DNA of 64,000 nucleotides, from NCBI RefSeq assembly GCF_000504305.1, contig NZ_KI632512.1, positions 1,672,250-1,736,249 on the forward strand, written 5' to 3'. Made by a program: the position numbers and the translations under genes. Under the pieces are notes generated by a model. It was given only the letters and a program-made list of their open reading frames with translations. It was not told where the DNA came from and made no database searches. Positions 1-7,755 of the stretch are shown in pieces. This DNA is from Nitratidesulfovibrio termitidis HI1 (GTDB taxonomy: Bacteria > Desulfobacterota > Desulfovibrionia > Desulfovibrionales > Desulfovibrionaceae). Every line of letters begins with the position of its first letter. Position 1 is the first letter of the stretch.

Positions 1-150
1 AATAACAGCATTTGCAACATCAGTTGCTGCTTGTCCTTCAACAGTTTCTATAGTCCTCTTTTTTGTAGACCTAGTTTTTCCTTCCGAAGTGAAGGACTCC
101 TCACAAAAAGTTTCTATGGTGTACTTAGAATGTTTTTCATCGTCGCTCAT
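1..150 (-). CDS. Hypothetical AT-rich protein, 3' end outside window
   Basis: An open frame of 50 codons begins with ATG at 150 on the minus strand and runs off the left edge without a stop. A GGAGAA Shine-Dalgarno sits 4 bases before the ATG. The visible peptide is hydrophilic and Thr/Glu/Lys-rich (starts MSDDEKHSKYT). I recognise no family. Base composition is far more AT-rich than the phage tail genes that follow, and it points against them, so it looks like cargo or a late insertion in the prophage. Function unknown. Confidence 0.6.
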   Translation of the reverse strand, partial: MSDDEKHSKYTIETFCEESFTSEGKTRSTKKRTIETVEGQAATDVANAVI

Positions 151-192
151 AAAATTCTCCATATCAAGCAATCTTGAAAGGTGCGTTTTGAA

Positions 193-633
193 ATGAGCAG
201 TAACGAAATGTGGGGCCAAGATATCGCCCTCGACGATACAGGCCAAGCGCGAGTTGCCGCCAGTGGAGAATTTATAATGACCGAAGGGGTGGAAACGGGC
301 CTTCAGGACATCCGCCTGCGCCTGTTCACCCGGCTGGGTTCGCTCTTCTATGACCAGGGCTGGGGCAGCCTGATCCACGACTGGATTTTCGAGGAGAACA
401 CCGAGGGTGCCCGCATCGCCTTCGAGGCGGAGGTGACCCTGCGGGTGGAACTGGACCCGCGCGTGCAGGTGGGCAGCGTGCGCACCACGGTCTTCACGTG
501 GGACGAGCGCACCGTGCAGGCCGAGGTATCCTGGACGTTCATCGGCGAGGACCAGCCCTCAAACCTCATCCTGCGCGCCGACAAGTCCGTGCGCGAACTG
601 GTGGTGAAGGATGTCGACCCTGCGTCTGTCTAA
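193..633 (+). CDS. Phage baseplate protein, GPW/gp25 family
   Basis: A 146-residue protein resembling the gp25/P2 W family of baseplate wedge subunits of contractile tails. The family features visible are the short length, the pattern of a charged N-terminus followed by a GLQDIRLRLFTRLGS segment (residues about 35-50), a D/W-rich middle and a beta-rich C-terminus. ATG at 193 is preferred over the GTG at 181, because the GAAAGG motif at 175-180 would be adjacent to the GTG but suitably spaced from the ATG. It overlaps the next gene by 23 bp. The order W-J-I-fibre is that of P2/Mu-like myophages, which supports the call. Confidence 0.8.
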   Translation: MSSNEMWGQDIALDDTGQARVAASGEFIMTEGVETGLQDIRLRLFTRLGSLFYDQGWGSLIHDWIFEENTEGARIAFEAEVTLRVELDPRVQVGSVRTTVFTWDERTVQAEVSWTFIGEDQPSNLILRADKSVRELVVKDVDPASV

Positions 634-1783
634 ATCGCTGGAGCAGATCCGCGCGGATATCTACGCCCGCATGGAAGCCGTGCAGGACGAGTACGCCGCG
701 CAGGGCTGGCTGCCGCAGCGCCTGAACCTGAACAAGGGCATCGCGCGTGGCCTCATCGAACTGTTCGCGTGGGGGTTGTGGCAGCTCTACCAACTGCTGG
801 AGCAGGTGTTCCAGCAGGCCGTGCCCGCCAACGCCACCGGCGACTTCCTCGACCTGCACGCGGAACAGATCGAACTGGCCCGCAAGCAGGCCACGCAGGC
901 GCGGGGCACGGTGACCTTCCACCGGGCGGCCACGTCGGCCAGTGGCGGAACGGATACGCCCAACGTGCGCATCCCCGCCGGGCGCATCGTGCGCACGCTG
1001 CCGGATGGCCGGGGCATGGTCTACCGCTACGTCACCGAGGCCGACGCGGTGCTGCCCGCCGGGGCCGGTGCGGTGGCCGTCATGGCGCGGGCCGAGGAAT
1101 ACGGCGCGGCGGCCAATGCAGCCCCCGGCCAGATCGTGGAACTGGCCACGCCGGTGCCCGGCATCGGCGCGGTGAGCAACGCGGCGGGCTGGCTGGCCGA
1201 GGAAGGGGCCGACGCGGAATCCGACGCCCTGCTGCGCCGCCGGTACGCGCTGGCGTGGCAGGCGCGCGCGGGCATCACCAGCGCCGCGTACAAGGCGGCG
1301 GCCCTGTCCATAACCGGCGTGGTGGATGTGTACGTGGACGACCAGCACCCGCGCGGCGAAGGCACCGTGGATGTGGTGGTCAAGGGCGCGGCGGGCCAGC
1401 CCACCGAGCAGCTGTTGCAGGCGGTGCGCGCCGCCATCGCCACGCAGATCCGCATCAACCACGACGTGGTGGTGAAGGCCCCCGCGCCGGTGGGCGTGGA
1501 CGTGACCATGGAACTGGAGCTGCTTTCCGGCGACGCGGACGCCACGGTGCTGGCCGCCCGCGCGTGGGTGGAGGCGCTGTTCGAGGGCGACCAGCGGGAG
1601 GTGCCTGCCTTCGGCATCGGGCACGACGTGGTGCGCGACCGCATGGCGGCGGGCATCGTCTCCATCGCCGGGGTGAAGCGCATCGACTGGGCCAGCCCGG
1701 TCGGCGACGTGGACATTCCCGCCGACGGGCTGGCCACCCTGAACAGCCTGACCGTGACCGCCCGCTGGGTGACGGAGGCGTGA
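611..1783 (+). CDS. Phage baseplate assembly protein J
   Basis: A 390-residue Baseplate_J family protein (P2 gpJ, Mu gp47, PBSX XkdT type) that forms the periphery of the contractile-tail baseplate. Supporting features are the position directly after W/gp25, an N-terminal region that binds tail partners, a GTVTF beta segment near residue 100, the repeated small Gly/Ala-rich beta strands of the central domain and a C-terminal Val-rich domain. The start overlaps the end of the gp25-like gene in another frame, so translation is probably coupled. Length is closer to Mu gp47 than to P2 J. Its stop TGA overlaps the ATG at 1783. Confidence 0.85.
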   Translation: MSTLRLSKSLEQIRADIYARMEAVQDEYAAQGWLPQRLNLNKGIARGLIELFAWGLWQLYQLLEQVFQQAVPANATGDFLDLHAEQIELARKQATQARGTVTFHRAATSASGGTDTPNVRIPAGRIVRTLPDGRGMVYRYVTEADAVLPAGAGAVAVMARAEEYGAAANAAPGQIVELATPVPGIGAVSNAAGWLAEEGADAESDALLRRRYALAWQARAGITSAAYKAAALSITGVVDVYVDDQHPRGEGTVDVVVKGAAGQPTEQLLQAVRAAIATQIRINHDVVVKAPAPVGVDVTMELELLSGDADATVLAARAWVEALFEGDQREVPAFGIGHDVVRDRMAAGIVSIAGVKRIDWASPVGDVDIPADGLATLNSLTVTARWVTEA

Positions 1784-1923
1784 TGCGCAAGCAGCAGGCC
1801 GGAGTCAGGGCCGCCAGGACGGCGGCCAGCCGCGCAGCGCGAGCGCCGCAGGGGCTTTGCCCCGCAAGCGAGAGACCGTCCCGCATAGGACATGCGGGCG
1901 GACGGCATCTGGAGGACGCGTAA
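1783..1923 (+). CDS. Possible small coupled ORF between J and I
   Basis: A 46-codon frame starts at the ATG that overlaps the stop of J (TGATG) and ends with TAA directly abutting the ATG of the next gene. The peptide is Arg/Ala-rich and without recognisable domain. The DNA contains short inverted repeats (a cagggg/cccc hairpin near 1850 and a cccgcat/atgcggg pair near 1882-1896). It may therefore be a repeat insertion that is merely open, with ribosomes passing from J to I. Coding status uncertain. Confidence 0.35.
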   Translation: MRKQQAGVRAARTAASRAARAPQGLCPASERPSRIGHAGGRHLEDA

Positions 1924-2595
1924 ATGGCGGGCCTGTTCTGGTCATACTTCCGCGAGCGGCTGGCGTGGCCGTGGATCTTCCGTCCGGGGCCGCTGGCCGT
2001 CATCGCACGCGGGCTGGCCGACTACCTGGACACTGTGCGCGAGGACATCCGCTGGACGCGCGACCAGTGGATCGTGACCACGGCGGAACAGGCGCTGATG
2101 CAGGGCTACGGCGCATCGCGCGGCGCGCCGCGCACCCGGCACGATGACGACGAGCGCCACCGCCGCCGGGTGGAACGGGCCTACGCCTGGCACGCCATGG
2201 GCGGCACCGTGGAAGGGCTGCCGCGCATCCTTGAGGAATACGGCTACCCCGGCGGCAGGGTGCGCAACCTGCGCGACCACAACGCCGAGCTGTGGGCGCA
2301 CTTCGACGTGGAGTTGCTGAACCCGCCCGCGCTGTTCGGGCAGGCCGACATCGAGGCCGTGCTGGATCTGGTCAACGAATACAAGCCCGCGCGCTCGGTG
2401 GTGGGGCTGGTGCAGTTCACCGGTCAGGGCGCGGCCCCGCTGGCGCTGGGGGCCGTGCTGACCACATCGGTTGTGGTCGAGCACGTGGTGGCCACCGGTT
2501 CCGAAGCGCCGTTCCCGCCCGCCCCGCTGCAAGCCGGGGTGGTGGCCGTGCAATACATTTTCGTCCGACACGAAGTACGCGAGGTTACGTCATGA
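1924..2595 (+). CDS. Phage tail protein I
   Basis: A 223-residue protein matching the tail protein I family (P2 gpI/Mu gp48), a baseplate component. Key support is the position between J and the tail fibre and the family pattern of an aromatic N-terminus, an RYAWHAMGGT-like region (AYAWHAMGGT near residue 87), where I proteins carry a W..GT motif, and the C-terminal EYKPARS segment typical of this family. The ATG directly follows the preceding stop, and its own stop overlaps the fibre ATG (ATGA at 2592-2595). This indicates translational coupling through the tail operon. Confidence 0.8.
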   Translation: MAGLFWSYFRERLAWPWIFRPGPLAVIARGLADYLDTVREDIRWTRDQWIVTTAEQALMQGYGASRGAPRTRHDDDERHRRRVERAYAWHAMGGTVEGLPRILEEYGYPGGRVRNLRDHNAELWAHFDVELLNPPALFGQADIEAVLDLVNEYKPARSVVGLVQFTGQGAAPLALGAVLTTSVVVEHVVATGSEAPFPPAPLQAGVVAVQYIFVRHEVREVTS

Positions 2596-4055
2596 GCGAT
2601 GAGCTGAAAGGCATCTGGACCGCGAAGGGATTGGAAAAGCTGGCGGCGGCCTACGCCGGGGGCGCGCCCTTGGTGCTGCGGCAGATTGCCGTGGGCGACG
2701 GCGGGGGCAGCGTGCCCGCGCCCGCGCCCAGTTGGACCGGCCTTGCGGCGGAGAAGTGGCGCGGCAACGTCAACGCCGTCATGGTCAACCCCGACGCCCC
2801 CACCGAGGTGGTGGCCGACGTGGTGCTGCCCTTCAACGTGGGCGGGTTCTTCATCCGCGAATGGGGCCTGTTCGACGAGGCGGGCGACATGGTGGCCGTG
2901 GGGCCGCACGCGGAAACCTACAAGCCGCTGATAGCCGAGGGCACGGCGGTGGAAGTGACCGAACGCATCCGCCTGCCGCTGACCAACTCCGCCGCCGTGA
3001 CCCTGACCATCGCCAGCGCGGCCATGGCCACCCAGCAGTACGTGCGCCAGTACGTGACGCAGGTGGTGGAAGGGCATGATGCGGCTTCCGACGCGCACGC
3101 CGGGCGGCTGGATGCGCTGGCTGAGGCGCTGGCCACCCACGGGCATGCCTATGCCACGGAGGAAACGCCGGGCTTCGTGCGCAGGGCCACGGACGAGGAT
3201 GTCGAGGCCGGGGTGGGGAACGGGTATGTTTCCCCGCCGCAACTGGATGCAGCGCTGGCTTCAGTGGATGTGGTGGCCGCCCTGCGCGACATGCAGGCGG
3301 GTACCGTCCGCCTTTGGCCGTCGCTCACCGTGCCCGTTCTGGCGGATGGATTGCCGCTGGGCCTGCCTCTGGACGGTGCGGTGGTGTCGCTGACGACGTA
3401 TCCGAGGCTGGCGCGCGTGCTGTGCCCGGTCGGGGACAATGCGTGGGCACCCGCTTGGTACCGCTGCACGGCTGGTGGCGTGCGCGACGTGGCGGGGACG
3501 TACATCAAGCTGGACGACTGGCGCGGCGGCTATCCGCAGGTGCTGGATGCGGGTGCCGCGCGGGCCAAATCCACGGTGCTGGTCAGCACCACGGCAGGTA
3601 GCGCCAACATTACCATCGTCAACAACCTGAGCGCCGGTGGCACGTTGACCACCCCCTACACCGGCAGCGACGGAATTTATCCCGGTCTGTCCGTGTCTGG
3701 TGCGGGCATCCCCGCAGGGGCTACCGTGGTGAGCGTGGCGGGCACCACGGTGACGCTGTCGATGGCGTGCACGGCGACAGGGGCCAGCGTGGAAGCGACG
3801 GTGACCGGGCGTGTTTTGGGCGATTGGCAAAGGGACGCCGCGCGAAGAATCATCGGCGGATTTAGTATCGGCACATTGATGGGGCCATCAGGGTCAGGCC
3901 CGTTTACCGTCGGCACTGTCAGCGGCCCGCGCATAAACGCGAGTACGGCAACCGACTCACGAGACTACCTTGGTTTCGATACCGCGCGCGTTGGGCCGGT
4001 AGCTCCCACTTCCCGTCCCGCTGGTCCCGTAGCTAACGCCATTATCCTCGTCTAG
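2592..4055 (+). CDS. Phage tail fibre protein (gpH-like)
   Basis: A 487-residue tail fibre that would contact the host surface. The N-terminal ~150 residues resemble the phage tail-collar fibre domain that docks fibres on baseplates of P2-like phages (start MSDELKGIWT, then GGFFIREWGLFD at about residue 88). The middle is Ala/Thr-rich with a possible coiled coil. The stretch from about residue 335 to 420 is Gly/Thr/Val-rich beta sequence. The C-terminus (DYLGFDTARVGP then SRPAGPVANAIILV) is like tips ending in an RP-x-NVA motif, probably the receptor-binding part. ATG 2592 overlaps the previous stop. The host-range region is expected to vary between strains. Confidence 0.8.
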   Translation: MSDELKGIWTAKGLEKLAAAYAGGAPLVLRQIAVGDGGGSVPAPAPSWTGLAAEKWRGNVNAVMVNPDAPTEVVADVVLPFNVGGFFIREWGLFDEAGDMVAVGPHAETYKPLIAEGTAVEVTERIRLPLTNSAAVTLTIASAAMATQQYVRQYVTQVVEGHDAASDAHAGRLDALAEALATHGHAYATEETPGFVRRATDEDVEAGVGNGYVSPPQLDAALASVDVVAALRDMQAGTVRLWPSLTVPVLADGLPLGLPLDGAVVSLTTYPRLARVLCPVGDNAWAPAWYRCTAGGVRDVAGTYIKLDDWRGGYPQVLDAGAARAKSTVLVSTTAGSANITIVNNLSAGGTLTTPYTGSDGIYPGLSVSGAGIPAGATVVSVAGTTVTLSMACTATGASVEATVTGRVLGDWQRDAARRIIGGFSIGTLMGPSGSGPFTVGTVSGPRINASTATDSRDYLGFDTARVGPVAPTSRPAGPVANAIILV

Positions 4056-4068
4056 GAGACCGTCACCA

Positions 4069-4623
4069 ATGATCACCGTGCACAACACCAACACAGAGGG
4101 CATCTACACCGGGCAGGCAGATATCCCCGACCGGTTTCCGGGGCAGGGATTGCCCGCGCAAACCTATTCCGATGGCCCGCCCGACACGCCGCTGCCGTCC
4201 GCATGGCACCGCTGGCAGCGCCAGGGCGATGCCTGGGTGGCTGTTGAGGACCACCGGGGCCGCGATGGCTGGTTGGCCGATGGCACCCCGCACACGGTGG
4301 CAGCGATGGGACCGCTGCCCGCCGGGTGGACCGATACAATGCCGCCGCCCGCGTTGGCCGAGGTCGTGGCGGGCAAGCAGGCAGCCATCCGCGCCGGGTA
4401 TGACACGGCCCTTGCGGGCGTGCTGGCCGGTGCGGAGGCAACCGCCACCGGCGTGGCCGTGGGGTCCGCCCTGATGGCCGTCACCGACCCGCAGGGGCTG
4501 GAATATCTGGTGGACATGCTGACGGCGCGCCGCGTGTCGCTGGAACAGGCCCTGCTGGCCGCGCAGGCCGGTGTGGAACCCGTGGCCGCCGTGCTGGCCA
4601 TTGTGGTCAGCTATCCCACGTAA
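4069..4623 (+). CDS. Tail fibre-associated protein (assembly/chaperone-like)
   Basis: A 184-residue protein located 13 bp after the fibre gene, where P2/Mu-like phages encode the fibre assembly chaperone. It starts MITVHNTNTEGIYTG and has a Trp-rich middle (residues 45-65) and an Ala-rich helical C-terminus. No catalytic motif is visible. It is shorter and less conserved than canonical gpG/gpU, so the role is inferred from position. It ends immediately before a perfect palindrome that probably terminates the tail operon. Confidence 0.6.
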   Translation: MITVHNTNTEGIYTGQADIPDRFPGQGLPAQTYSDGPPDTPLPSAWHRWQRQGDAWVAVEDHRGRDGWLADGTPHTVAAMGPLPAGWTDTMPPPALAEVVAGKQAAIRAGYDTALAGVLAGAEATATGVAVGSALMAVTDPQGLEYLVDMLTARRVSLEQALLAAQAGVEPVAAVLAIVVSYPT

Positions 4624-4661
4624 CTTGTTGAGCCGATTGCAATTGCAATCGGCTCAACAAG
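4624..4661. terminator. Perfect 38-bp palindrome, likely bidirectional terminator
   Basis: Positions 4624-4642 are exactly the reverse complement of 4643-4661, with no spacer (centre aa|tt). It is followed on + by a T-rich run (4665-4670). It starts directly after the stop of the last tail gene and lies 14 bp from the stop of the convergent Fic gene. Confidence 0.8.
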
Positions 4662-4674
4662 AATGTTTTTTGTG

Positions 4675-5916
4675 TTATATTGGCGTATGTTCGTCGAGCT
4701 TCCCGTCGCTATTCTGCGCCTTATTTGGAAGTCTTGAAATGCTGCATCTTGGGCTTCTTTCGGGAAGATATGCCAATATACTTTGCTTGCTTGCTCGAAT
4801 CCTTCGCCCATCTTTTTCTATTAAATTCATTTCAAGTAGACTGTTTATATCCCTGCTCACAAGTTTTGATGTAGAATTAGCATATTCAAGTGCAATTCTT
4901 GTAGTTATCGTTTTTATTTCGTTCAACCCAACCCATCCATCGTCCTTCTTTACATCCGTAAGGTCAAGAACAAGCCTTCTTCTTCTGGTTGCAGTTTTTG
5001 AAGGTTGGTTTCTAAATTTTTCATGAACATGGTTTATCCACATTGCTGTCCATTGGTAATCTCTTATTCTTGATAGCTGCTCTGCTAATTGGTCAACATA
5101 TCCACGCAATGCATACTCTATGAATGGAAATATACATCTCCTATCAGTTGATTCAGTTAATTTTCTGTAATATTCCGACCTCGTCGCGTTGTAATGATTG
5201 CTAAGTAGCTGGGCCGCTGGCGTTGGGACGCCCGAAGCGATGCATGTCTTTAGTTCAAGCAGGCGCGCAGTTCGACCGTTTCCATCTCCAAATGGATGTA
5301 TCCACGCTATATATATATGCAAGACAATTGACTTTAGAATGCCAGAAGCGGTAGTCCACTCATCGCCAAGCGAAAATCTAGAGTCATTAAGCATTTCGCA
5401 TGTTTTATCGAGAAGATATGTACAATCCTCCGGCGGGGCACCGATGTATCGCCCCACATTGACCTTATGCTGTCTAATCTCTCCAGGATGAACGCCCACA
5501 TCAAGCGGGAGATCCTTTAATACAAATTTATTAAATTCACATATTTCCTGCGTCGTCAGGCAGTCTGAGTTGCCCTTTAAGACCCGAGTTGCAACTACAT
5601 TGCAGGCATTAACAATATTTTCAACCTCTTGCCGCAAGTACTCTTTAGATCTTGGCAAGTCCAATTTACCTTCAATCTGTTGTAATACTTGCTCCTCAGA
5701 TAGCGTATTCCCTTCGATGGCGGTGGTCGCTAGCGCCCCTTTCGCCAGATAGAGCCTGTGGAGTTCGTCCTCGACATCGGGCTTTAGAGGAACCCCAGCA
5801 ATGTGCTCGCATTTCGATTGAGCCTCTCCCAGCAGCATAAGAACATTGTGATTGGCTCTGCTCATGTCCACGCTAAACGACAGCCATGGGTGACTTTTTT
5901 CATATGTTCTTGCCAT
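4675..5916 (-). CDS. Fic-domain protein (predicted AMPylase)
   Basis: A 413-residue Fic protein. Residues 207-215 (HPFGDGNGR) are the full Fic motif HPFx(D/E)GNGR that uses ATP to AMPylate hydroxyl side chains of targets. Residues 64-70 (TTAIEGN) match the inhibitory alpha-inh motif (S/T)xxxE(G/N) placed N-terminally, so this looks like a self-inhibited class II Fic. An N-terminal Fic_N-like region precedes it, and the C-terminal ~120 residues look like a winged helix. The ATG at 5916 is chosen because GAGGAC lies 5 bases upstream. Composition is AT-rich compared with the chromosome, and the gene lies between tail genes and the attachment tRNA, so it is prophage cargo. It converges on the tail operon. 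Target unknown. Confidence 0.85.
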   Translation of the reverse strand: MARTYEKSHPWLSFSVDMSRANHNVLMLLGEAQSKCEHIAGVPLKPDVEDELHRLYLAKGALATTAIEGNTLSEEQVLQQIEGKLDLPRSKEYLRQEVENIVNACNVVATRVLKGNSDCLTTQEICEFNKFVLKDLPLDVGVHPGEIRQHKVNVGRYIGAPPEDCTYLLDKTCEMLNDSRFSLGDEWTTASGILKSIVLHIYIAWIHPFGDGNGRTARLLELKTCIASGVPTPAAQLLSNHYNATRSEYYRKLTESTDRRCIFPFIEYALRGYVDQLAEQLSRIRDYQWTAMWINHVHEKFRNQPSKTATRRRRLVLDLTDVKKDDGWVGLNEIKTITTRIALEYANSTSKLVSRDINSLLEMNLIEKDGRRIRASKQSILAYLPERSPRCSISRLPNKAQNSDGKLDEHTPI

Positions 5917-5994
5917 TATTGTCCTCGTTTTTTTAAATAAAAACAGTATTTTGATCAAATATTGTCGCATTTTTTGTCTATTTAGATGTCCACA

Positions 5995-6022
5995 ATTATG
6001 TCTCGGATGTTGTCTATGTCAA
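5995..6022 (-). promoter_or_regulatory. Sigma-70-type promoter of the Fic gene
   Basis: On the minus strand TTGACA (6022-6017) is followed after 16 bp by CATAAT (6000-5995). The start codon of the Fic gene is ~80 bp downstream. The consensus -35 and 5/6 -10 suggest independent expression of the cargo gene in the lysogen. Confidence 0.6.
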
Positions 6023-6154
6023 GTAACCTTTGATGGAAATATCAAATGAATGCTTTGCTGTCGTATCCAGACGGTATTCTCGCAACAAAAACACTTAACA
6101 ATATAGTGAGATGGGCTATTCGAGGGCCGTTTCTGACAACCAGCCTCAAAGCAC

Positions 6155-6186
6155 AGCCCCCGGCAGGGGAGAACCTGCCGGGGGCT
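6155..6186 (-). terminator. Hairpin terminator after the small membrane-protein gene
   Basis: A 13-bp perfect GC-rich stem (agcccccggcagg with its complement) and a 6-base loop lie 28 bp past the stop of the minus-strand gene at 6214. The following bases on the minus strand are only weakly T-rich (tgtgctttg). Confidence 0.6.
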
Positions 6187-6213
6187 ACCGGGCGAATGGA
6201 TAAGGGGAGAAAA

Positions 6214-7014
6214 CTACCGCGCGGGGCCGGTGGACGGGACTGCCGCAAGCTGGTCCGGCGAAAGGGGCACCTCTTCCTGAAGGATGCGCGGCAACTTCAC
6301 CTCGCCGGGGGAAATCTCCATGCGCTTGGCAATGGCGGCGCGCAGCGCATCTTCATCGGTATAACCGTCCTTCTGGTAGTGGCCGCGCAACTCACCCCAC
6401 AGGCTGGCCATCTCGCGCTCCTGCGTCGTGGTGCCGCGCTTGCCCGCCGTCACGCGCCAGACCTTGCCGGTATCGCCGCCAGCGCCCTTGCCGTCCGGCG
6501 AATACTCCGCCGTGGCAAGCTGGGTGGCGGCATGTGGCCGCCGATTGGCCTGCGATTCAAGGATGACCTGCACAAGGGCGGCCCCGCCCGTCTCGGTGTA
6601 GTGCTTGGCCGCCGCAATGACCGTGGCTGCCATGTTCTGCCGCGAAAATTCGGACTGGTCGGCATCCGCAGGCACGATGCGATACCGCCAGCGTTTGCGG
6701 GATCCGCCGGACATGTCCTCTGACGACACCAGCATGTACGGCACTGGAGCAGGTAGCGCCGCAACTACACTGGCCGGTGCCGCCGATGCAGGGGCGGATG
6801 CAGAACCAGGCGACGTGGCCGAGATGGATGACGGCTTCGGCGGTGCATCGATGCCCATCGACAGCACGGCCATCAATCCGAAATACACCAGAAACGCCTT
6901 CACGCGCGTAGGTTTACCCCACCGCATGACCAACGCAGGCTTGAACAGTCCCACCAGCGCGGCAAACATCGCCGCCCCGGCCAACAATGTGAACACGGCA
7001 GACACAGCGGACAT
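6214..7014 (-). CDS. Small membrane-anchored phage-region protein, DUF4875-like
   Basis: A 266-residue protein with two predicted membrane helices near the N-terminus (residues ~4-25 and ~38-55). A Pro/Ala/Ser linker follows, then a soluble domain with a VSSEDMSGGSRKRWRYRIV segment and an Arg/Glu-rich C-terminus. The VSSED..RKR..YRI pattern recalls the DUF4875 family. That identification is from memory and tentative. ATG at 7014 is chosen over a longer frame because GGAGG is spaced 5 bases upstream. It lies between Fic and the attachment tRNA, so it may be prophage cargo acting at the inner membrane. Function unknown. Confidence 0.6.
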   Translation of the reverse strand: MSAVSAVFTLLAGAAMFAALVGLFKPALVMRWGKPTRVKAFLVYFGLMAVLSMGIDAPPKPSSISATSPGSASAPASAAPASVVAALPAPVPYMLVSSEDMSGGSRKRWRYRIVPADADQSEFSRQNMAATVIAAAKHYTETGGAALVQVILESQANRRPHAATQLATAEYSPDGKGAGGDTGKVWRVTAGKRGTTTQEREMASLWGELRGHYQKDGYTDEDALRAAIAKRMEISPGEVKLPRILQEEVPLSPDQLAAVPSTGPAR

Positions 7015-7226
7015 GGACCCTCCCCGTTGCGCATTGAATATACTCACCAATACATACACAACGAAAAGGGGCCAGGGCAACCCTGCCCAAGCCCCACCCA
7101 CGCGCCCGCGCGTAGCAACCACAATGCCTGTCACCCAACTTGAGAACCGACCATTCTCAACTCACATGACGAAATTTCTCAACTATGGCGACGACTCACA
7201 TTCCTATTCATATCCCCAAGGTTGGA

Positions 7227-7258
7227 AATAGGGTTGGAAAAATTTTCTCAACCCTATT
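7227..7258. terminator. AT-rich hairpin next to the tRNA
   Basis: Ten-base arms aatagggttg (7227-7236) and caaccctatt (7249-7258) flank a 12-base loop. It is placed 42 bp beyond the 3' end of the leftward tRNA and may terminate its transcript. It lies in the AT-rich stretch expected for the prophage side of the junction. Confidence 0.45.
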
Positions 7259-7299
7259 CTGGAAAGCTCTTTTTATCATCCAACCACTTGATTTAATTT

Positions 7300-7376
7300 T
7301 GGCGCGCCCGGGAGGATTCGAACCCCCGGCCAAGAGCTTAGAAGGCTCCTGCTCTATCCACCTGAGCTACGGGCGC
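7300..7376 (-). tRNA. tRNA-Arg (anticodon UCU)
   Basis: The minus strand folds into a complete cloverleaf. The 7-bp acceptor is GCGCCCG/CGGGCGC, D-arm GCTC...GAGC, anticodon stem GGAGC/GCTCT around loop CTTCTAA (anticodon TCT) and T-arm with GTTCGAAT. Discriminator G and an encoded CCA follow. Its 3' end faces the prophage, as expected for a tRNA used as a phage attachment site. Confidence 0.95.
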
Positions 7377-7392
7377 GTGACGAGAGGGGATT

Positions 7393-7421
7393 TTTCTAGC
7401 CGAGCCAGTGCCGCCGGTCAA
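7393..7421 (-). promoter_or_regulatory. Promoter of tRNA-Arg
   Basis: TTGACC (7421-7416) and TAGAAA (7398-7393) are separated by 17 bp on the minus strand, placing transcription start close to the tRNA 5' end at 7376. Confidence 0.5.
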
Positions 7422-7755
7422 GGGCAACGGGCAGGCAACGGCAAGGGCATGGACCGCACGGTCGCCATACAGGAGCAGGCCATCCGTCCGGCTCACCACC
7501 GACGCACCGGGCCATTACGTCATTTCCATAATGGTCCTGCTCCGGGCGTCCGGGCAATCCGCCTACGCAACCCTACGCCATCCGGACCGGCACCCTACCC
7601 GCCCGAAAGCACGCCACCTCTCCACCCCTGCCTTGCCTACGCAATCCGTCCCCCCGCTTGACGCGCCCCCTCCGGCGTCCTACCGAAAGAAATGCGCCCC
7701 TTCCGCATGGCCGGATGCCGGGCGCGCTTACGCCCCTTCTACAGGCACGCTCATC
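7422..7755. other. Intergenic region upstream of folC
   Basis: No convincing gene. It contains a short inverted repeat ccatta/taatgg (around 7513-7535). I see no clear promoter or strong ribosome site for folC. Confidence 0.4.

Noticed and set aside
7408-7755. Longer start for folC
   Set aside because: No homology to FolC before ATG 7756 and it would cross the tRNA promoter region.
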